A stretch of 10,442 nucleotides of DNA, taken from JBBIII01 sp037446575. Lineage in GTDB: Bacteria > Bacteroidota > Ignavibacteria > UBA10030. The notes beneath the pieces were generated by a model. The model saw nothing but the letters and a program-made list of their open reading frames with translations. It was not told the origin of the DNA and searched no databases. Each line of letters starts with the position of its first letter. Positions within the stretch are counted from its first letter, which is position 1. Both the position numbers and the translations under genes were made by a program. Below, piece after piece: positions 6,439 to 10,442 of the stretch. The stretch covers positions 1 to 10,442 of the forward strand of contig JBBIII010000079.1 of assembly GCA_037446575.1 (NCBI GenBank), read 5' to 3'.

Positions 6439-6479
6439 AATTACTCCAATTACTTTTGACTTCCTATAAAAGAAATCTA

Positions 6480-6508
6480 ATTAAATAAAACACAATTTAT
6501 TTTTTCAA
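6480..6508 (-). promoter_or_regulatory. Promoter of the oxidoreductase operon
   Basis: The minus strand reads TTGAAA (6503-6508, five of six to TTGACA), a 17-bp spacer, and TTTAAT (6480-6485, five of six to TATAAT). The predicted start is near 6473, giving a ~35-nt leader before the ferredoxin ATG. The region is AT-rich, so chance matches are possible. Confidence 0.5.
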
Positions 6509-6541
6509 GTAACGTGTTATTATAAATTCAATTAATTTTAA

Positions 6542-6585
6542 TTAAAAAGCCATAGCCACAAAGTAAAGTATAGCGGCTTTGCGTT
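6542..6585. other. AT-rich intergenic inverted repeat (AAAGCC/GGCTTT)
   Basis: AAAGCC and GGCTTT (near 6544 and 6573) flank a ~23-nt spacer that itself contains an imperfect AGCCGC/GTGGCT pairing on the minus strand. T-runs lie on both outer sides. It may be a weak terminator, but no intact gene on either strand ends at it. Confidence 0.3.
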
Positions 6586-6678
6586 TTTGGGATGATTTTG
6601 GGAATTTTTTCTCGATAGCAATGAGTTAGAGCTGTTTATATTCAACCAGATTTGATTCGGCTAATTATTTGTAATTTG

Positions 6679-6792
6679 TTACGGTTTGTTTTCGTACTCA
6701 TCCACATATTCTAAAGAAGTATTTTCTAATTTCAACGTAGGAAAAAGTTCGACAGACTGTTCATCTTTTTCAATTAAATATTTAAGTTCGTT
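6679..6792 (-). pseudogene. Decayed gene remnant, C-terminal end
   Basis: On the minus strand a 37-codon open stretch reads with protein-like composition (ELKYLIEKDEQSVELFP, then TLKLENTSLEYVDEYENKP, then TAA) but is preceded in frame by a stop (6793-6795) with no start codon. Further upstream, other frames hold similar fragments, for example LVEKLEIENIYPNNY near 6845-6890. This suggests one former gene broken by frameshifts and stops. I do not recognise the family. It lies in the large gap between the metabolic operon and the surface-polysaccharide genes. A chance open stretch in AT-rich DNA is the alternative. Confidence 0.35.
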
Positions 6793-6925
6793 TTATATGC
6801 AACCGAATGTTAATATTCAAAACCATCTGAAAAATTAATAATTATTTGGGTAGATATTTTCAATTTCTAATTTTTCTACAAGACATATCATTTATTGGAT
6901 TGCTGAGGAATTGGAAAGAGTGGAT

Positions 6926-7029
6926 AAAAATAAAGAACGTCCTCGATCCCGCGCGCCAACACAGGTAATGAGACTCAGGGAGGGATAGTCTCACCAAGGT
7001 TTTTTGGGTTCCCATCGAGCGACGTTCAT
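6926..7029 (-). ncRNA. Candidate structured RNA or folded mobile remnant
   Basis: Arms GAACGTC-CTCGAT (6935-6947) and ATCGAG-C-GACGTTC (7014-7027) give a 13-bp stem with one bulged base. Inside is a perfect 7-bp hairpin, TGAGACT/AGTCTCA (6969-6975 with 6987-6993), with an 11-nt purine-rich loop. CCC (6948-6950) may also pair with GGG (7006-7008). The element is much more GC-rich than its surroundings. On the minus strand the closing stem is followed by TTTATTTTT, like a terminator tail, hence the strand call. A 12-codon frame, MNVARWEPKKPW (6991-7029), also lies on that strand. I match it to no known RNA family. A miniature transposable element is equally possible. Confidence 0.42.
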
Positions 7030-7320
7030 GTATAGTTTAAAAAAACGATTTTGAAAGAGCAAGTATTTTTATAAAAAATAATTTAGTAAAAAAATTTGAA
7101 TTATTAATTTTGCTATAAAGGTGTTAGTAGTTACAACGTTAGACTCCACAAAAATATTGGTTCTTCAAATCAACACCACATATTTGCTCTGTTGTAATTT
7201 ATGCCTATGATGAATAAATAGATAGAAGACACAAGTATGAATGATAACACCGAATATTTAAATTTGAATTTATGCTTTTGTTAAGAAGCAAATATTTTAT
7301 CTAAAAGCATAGTAATTACT

Positions 7321-7361
7321 CAGCGTGAGCTTAATATGAAACAACATTCACGCTGTTTTTT
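7321..7361 (+). terminator. Orphan rho-independent terminator-like hairpin
   Basis: CAGCGTGA (7321-7328) and TCACGCTG (7348-7355) form a perfect 8-bp stem with a 19-nt loop, followed directly by TTTTTT (7356-7361). It reads as a plus-strand terminator, but no intact plus-strand gene precedes it. A 15-codon frame (MNDNTEYLNLNLCFC, 7237-7284) lies just upstream. The hairpin may end a small RNA or tiny gene, or be left from a deleted gene. Confidence 0.55.
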
Positions 7362-7606
7362 ATCTGTGTAAGTACTTTGCTTTTTCTGTTTTCACCAATT
7401 TAAGGTTATCAGTATTCTGAAATTGAAAATTTTCTATTCTTAACTATAGACGACTCTATACATAATTTGCTAAATAATTATAAAGGTGAATAAAGCAACG
7501 AAGTATATGTAGATAATAAGTAGAATAGTGAATAACCGCATCATCTTGTCATTTAAATAATTAAGCCAAAAGAATAAACTTTTACACGCAGTTACAATTA
7601 AACCGC

Positions 7607-7637
7607 TTGGAAAAAATGGAGAAATCCATTAGATTTG
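7607..7637 (+). promoter_or_regulatory. Bacteroidota-type promoter for the glycosyltransferase
   Basis: TTG (7607-7609), a 20-bp spacer and TAGATTTG (7630-7637) match the TTG-N~20-TAnnTTTG pattern of Bacteroidota. The predicted start near 7643 leaves ~65 nt before the ATG at 7709. It also argues against translation starting at the in-frame TTG at 7607. Confidence 0.48.
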
Positions 7638-7708
7638 AACAAACCTTTGTATGCTTTTTAAGTAATCCGATTGATTATTTCATTCAATCTACAGTGCTAT
7701 GTAATAAA

Positions 7709-8644
7709 ATGAATAAACCAAAACAATTTCAGACGCCAATTCTTTTTCTAATTTTCAATCGACCTAATACAACGGCATTGGTATTTCAACGGATTCGGGC
7801 GATTAAGCCGAAATATCTTTTTGTAGCTGCGGATGGTCCGCGTTTGAGCAAGTTGGGTGAAGCAGAGCTTTGCGAACAAGCACGCAAGATGGTTTTAGAT
7901 AATATTGATTGGGATTGCGAATTGAAAACCAGATTTCTGGAAAAAAATCTTGGATGTAAAATGGCTGTAAGTTCTGCAATAACGTGGTTCTATAAAAATG
8001 TTGAAGAAGGAATTATTCTTGAAGATGATTGTTTGCCGGATTTATCTTTCTTTTACTTCTGTGAAGAATTACTAAATTATTATAGAAATAACGAGAGGAT
8101 AATGCACATCGGCGGAGCTAATTTTCAGGATGGTAGACAACGAGGGGATGGGAGCTATTATTTTTCACAAATTAATCATATTTGGGGATGGGCAACATGG
8201 AGAAGAGCTTGGAATAAATATGATGTAGAACTATCTTCTTTCCCCCAATATCTTGAAAACAAGCTTTCTTGCAATTTTGTGAATTCGTACATGAAAAAAT
8301 TTTGGACAAGAAGATTTAAATTAGCATATGAAAATAAGATTGATACGTGGGATATACATTGGCAATATGCTATGATTACTAACAATGGTTTGGCAATTAT
8401 CCCGAATAAAAATCTTATTTCAAATATTGGATTCGATACAATGGCTACACATACTGTACACGAATTTAATCCACTTGCGAACATACCTCTTTCGTCGCTT
8501 GATATTGCTGTTCATCCTTCACGTATGCAAGCAAATTATGAAGCTGATATATATTCGTTTCGGAAATACTTTTCACCTACAAAATTTAGAAAATTATATT
8601 ACTTTATAAATGGAGTATTCAAAAAGAGCAAACATAAAAGGTAA
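7709..8644 (+). CDS. HlpA-like glycosyltransferase (GT-A fold)
   Basis: This 311-residue protein opens with TPILFLIFNRPNTT (9-22), the usual first strand of HlpA-like nucleotide-diphospho-sugar transferases. It continues with FVAADGPR (38-45) and the acidic metal/nucleotide motif ILEDDCLPD (103-111). It also has HIWGWATWRRAW (157-168) and WDIHWQY (214-220), both typical of this group. It would transfer a sugar from a nucleotide-sugar onto a surface glycan; donor and acceptor are unknown. An open frame reaches back to a TTG at 7607, but those 34 residues are not like the family and overlap the promoter, so ATG 7709 is chosen; no SD is visible, which is common in this phylum. No signal peptide or membrane span is seen, so it acts at the cytoplasmic side. 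It pairs with the methyltransferase-like gene directly downstream. Confidence 0.86.
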   Translation: MNKPKQFQTPILFLIFNRPNTTALVFQRIRAIKPKYLFVAADGPRLSKLGEAELCEQARKMVLDNIDWDCELKTRFLEKNLGCKMAVSSAITWFYKNVEEGIILEDDCLPDLSFFYFCEELLNYYRNNERIMHIGGANFQDGRQRGDGSYYFSQINHIWGWATWRRAWNKYDVELSSFPQYLENKLSCNFVNSYMKKFWTRRFKLAYENKIDTWDIHWQYAMITNNGLAIIPNKNLISNIGFDTMATHTVHEFNPLANIPLSSLDIAVHPSRMQANYEADIYSFRKYFSPTKFRKLYYFINGVFKKSKHKR

Positions 8645-8651
8645 GACACAT

Positions 8652-9560
8652 ATGATAAAATTGATTCAAAACTTATTAATAAAGCTGTTCAATCGATTAG
8701 ATAAACCGGCTATAGAGAACCAAATTTTATTGGGCCAATTGATTTTAAATGTCCATAAATCTATCACTAATCCTCGTAGTTTGTCTGAAGTTGAATTTAA
8801 AATATTTTCTCAACATCGTGAGGATGGAATTATTCAGTATCTTATTCGATGTGTACCGATCGAAAACAAGATATTTATTGAATTCGGAGTTGGTGATTAT
8901 AGAGAGTCGAACACCCGATTTCTTCTAATGAATAATAATTGGAAAGGTCTGATAATTGATTGCGAAGAAAAATATATTTCTCGAATTAAGACATTTGATT
9001 TTTACTGGAAATTTGATCTAACAGCAATTCAATCCTTTGTTAATAGAGATAATATCAATGAACTATTTGTTAAATCTGGTTTTCAAGGAGATATTGGTCT
9101 TTTATGTATTGATATTGATGGAAATGATTATTGGATTTGGGATGCAATTACTGTAATACAACCTCGAATTGTTGTTTGTGAGTATAATAGTGTTTTTGGT
9201 AAAGATTTTGCTATTACAATTCCATATGATCCAAATTTTAACCGAACGAAAGCCCATTATTCAAATTTGTATTCTGGCTGCTCGCTAAAAGCTTTATGTA
9301 TATTAGCTGAAAAGAAGGGTTATAAATTTGTCGGTTCCGATAGTTCTGGCAAAAATGCTTTTTTTGTACGTGAAGATGTTGCTAATAATGTGTCTTCGTG
9401 CAAATGCGAAGAGGGATATATTGAAAGTGTGGCACGTGAATCTCGTGATAAGAAAGGTCGTCTTTCCTTTATTTCAGGAAGTGAACGCTTAAAATACATT
9501 GCCAATAAAAAAGTTATAGATATAGTTACGGGAAGGGAAATGTTTATCAGCGAGTTATAG
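8652..9560 (+). CDS. FkbM-like SAM-dependent methyltransferase of a surface-glycan locus
   Basis: This protein has 302 residues from ATG 8652. The SAM-binding motif I is IFIEFGVGDYRESN (74-87). It is followed by GLIIDC (99-104) with the acidic residue ending strand 2, the GLLCIDIDGNDYWIW block (149-163), and PRIVVCEYNS (171-180). This layout resembles FkbM-type and related O-methyltransferases often found beside HlpA-like glycosyltransferases, where they are thought to modify O-antigen or capsule sugars. An in-frame ATG at 8610 would overlap the upstream gene by 35 bp. I prefer 8652, which has AAAAGG upstream and follows the neighbour's stop by 7 bp. The two genes probably share a transcript. 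The true substrate is unknown, and the last ~60 residues (rich in K, E and R) match nothing I recognise. Only a 154-bp spacer separates it from the transposase gene. Confidence 0.75.
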   Translation: MIKLIQNLLIKLFNRLDKPAIENQILLGQLILNVHKSITNPRSLSEVEFKIFSQHREDGIIQYLIRCVPIENKIFIEFGVGDYRESNTRFLLMNNNWKGLIIDCEEKYISRIKTFDFYWKFDLTAIQSFVNRDNINELFVKSGFQGDIGLLCIDIDGNDYWIWDAITVIQPRIVVCEYNSVFGKDFAITIPYDPNFNRTKAHYSNLYSGCSLKALCILAEKKGYKFVGSDSSGKNAFFVREDVANNVSSCKCEEGYIESVARESRDKKGRLSFISGSERLKYIANKKVIDIVTGREMFISEL

Positions 9561-9679
9561 TTATGCTTATAAAGTATTTTCTTGTAAAATGGACATGCTT
9601 CTAAATGGATAGAAAGTAATAGCTCATTAAGAATGTTAGTAGTAGCGTCCAATAGAAATGTCAGTAATAATTATCTTAG

Positions 9680-9712
9680 AAGTCCTAAAGTACAAAAGAG
9701 AAAGGACTTTAG
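9680..9712 (+). repeat. Inverted repeat just before the transposase start
   Basis: AAGTCCT (9680-9686) and AGGACTT (9703-9709) pair with a 16-nt loop. A shifted alternative, CTAAAGT/ACTTTAG (9685-9691 with 9706-9712), also pairs. The hairpin covers the likely ribosome site (AAAGGA) of the transposase, so it could restrain its translation, a known theme in insertion sequences. It could also be part of the element's end. Confidence 0.45.
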
Positions 9713-9714
9713 AA

Positions 9715-10422
9715 ATGGACAAAAGACTGACAATAAGCATAAAAGAGATAGAACGATTGAAGGTAATACAGCGCAAAGAAGCTGGGGAAAAAACAGTAAA
9801 AGATATGGCTGAGAGCTTACAAATAAGCCAACGTCAAATGTATAGGATATTAGCACGATATCTGCAAGATGTGATAGCAGGAATAGTTCATCGATTACGA
9901 GGTAAGAGATTGAATCGCGGATATTTAAAAGAAATACAGAGACAAGTTATCCAGTTGTACAAGGAGCGCTATTTGGACTATGAGCCTACACTGTTATCCG
10001 AGAAGCTTTTAGAGCATCATCAACTTGAAATTTCGCGGCAAACATTAACTCGCTGGCTATGGAAAGAAGGACTTTGGTCAGGTAGACGTAAGAAACGAGA
10101 ACGGCGCGAGGCTATTGGTTCATTAATTCAATTCGATGGAAGTCATCACCAGTGGTTTGAAGAACGAGGTGAGAGCTGTTGTGAGCTGGTTGCTATTGAC
10201 GATGCTTCTGGTAGAGTTATTTTACGATTTGCCAAGGAAGAAGACACAGCCCGCGTATTAGAGTATTGGATGCTTTATATTCAGCGTTATGGTATTTCAC
10301 AAGAAATTTATACTGATGGTGGGAGTGTTTATTTTGACCCCAAAAATCCAGAGCATTTAACACAATTTGGACGTGCAAAAAAGACATTAAACATTCATCA
10401 ATATGTTATGAACTCTTATTAA
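9715..10422 (+). pseudogene. Truncated IS1202/ISNCY-type DDE transposase
   Basis: This is an insertion-sequence transposase that should bind element ends through an N-terminal helix-turn-helix and cut and join DNA through an RNase H-like DDE core. Starting at ATG 9715, it has MDKRLTISIKEIERLKVI, an HTH (about 28-49, TVKDMAESLQISQRQMYRI), then LIQFDGSHHQWFE with the first catalytic D141. IDDASGR (161-167) follows, then YTDGGSVY with the second catalytic D201, and LTQFGRAKKTL (215-225). Relatives continue with NSPQAKGRVER, which carries the third acidic residue. Here the frame reads NSY and stops, and the bases to the window edge do not resume the family sequence in any frame I can see. At 235 residues it is well short of the usual ~400 and should be inactive alone. 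ATG 9658 is an alternative start. No terminal repeats can be paired because the right end is missing. Confidence 0.82.
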
Positions 10423-10442
10423 AATTTTCAATTTTAGGATTA

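Larger units (their letters stand above)
6449..7708. other. 1.26-kb region without an intact gene
   Basis: This gap separates the minus-strand metabolic genes from the plus-strand surface genes. It holds the operon promoter at its left edge, a small inverted repeat, gene debris (6679-6890), a GC-rich folded element (6935-7027), an orphan terminator-like hairpin (7321-7361) and a promoter box for the glycosyltransferase (7607-7637). The rest is very AT-rich with frequent stops in all frames. The mixture of debris and isolated structures suggests a site of past insertion and deletion. Confidence 0.6.

Noticed and set aside
8176..8609. Minus-strand 102-codon and plus-strand 74-codon frames within the glycosyltransferase gene
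   Set aside because: Both are alternative-frame shadows of an AT-rich gene whose main frame carries all recognisable motifs.
9320..9856. Minus-strand frames of 110 and 61 codons across the methyltransferase end and transposase start
   Set aside because: They are antisense to recognisable genes, with no domain or ribosome site.

Overview
The window is about 10.4 kb of AT-rich bacterial DNA. It most resembles the Bacteroidota/Chlorobiota/Ignavibacteriota group. The clues are a short ~325-residue PabB followed by a short class IV aminotransferase, a TAnnTTTG-type promoter box, weak or absent Shine-Dalgarno (SD) sites at several genes, a CTTCGTG intergenic repeat of a kind common in that group, and an HlpA-like glycosyltransferase. 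The phylum is an inference from these features, not a measured placement.

The left two thirds is metabolic and lies wholly on the minus strand. Read in the direction of transcription (right to left), it starts with a four-gene operon for a 2-oxoacid:ferredoxin oxidoreductase. The order is delta ferredoxin, alpha (VorB/KorA type), beta with the thiamine diphosphate site, then gamma. Next is a TrpB2-type tryptophan synthase beta chain. A canonical terminator follows, and after it a pabB-pabC pair for 4-aminobenzoate (folate) synthesis.

The most informative find is in the ~370 bp gap upstream of trpB, which looks empty on a gene map. It encodes a 31-codon leader peptide with Trp-Arg-Trp-Arg-Trp-Arg in its middle. 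The peptide lies just downstream of a TTGACA-N17-TATCGT promoter. It is followed by three mutually exclusive RNA helices, and there is a 7-base complement to the trpB SD site. Together these form a tryptophan-sensing attenuator. The leader coding, the helices and the complement are read directly from the sequence; the mechanism is inferred.

A ~1.2 kb stretch with no intact gene follows (6449-7708). It holds the remains of a decayed gene, a 13-bp-stem structured element with an internal hairpin, and an orphan rho-independent terminator-like hairpin. To its right, on the plus strand, are a glycosyltransferase and an FkbM-like methyltransferase, which look like part of a cell-surface polysaccharide locus. 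The window closes with an IS1202/ISNCY-type transposase cut off before its third catalytic acidic residue. The left edge (1-375) has no gene but carries a striking 29-bp tandem repeat built from 9-10 bp CTTCGT units.
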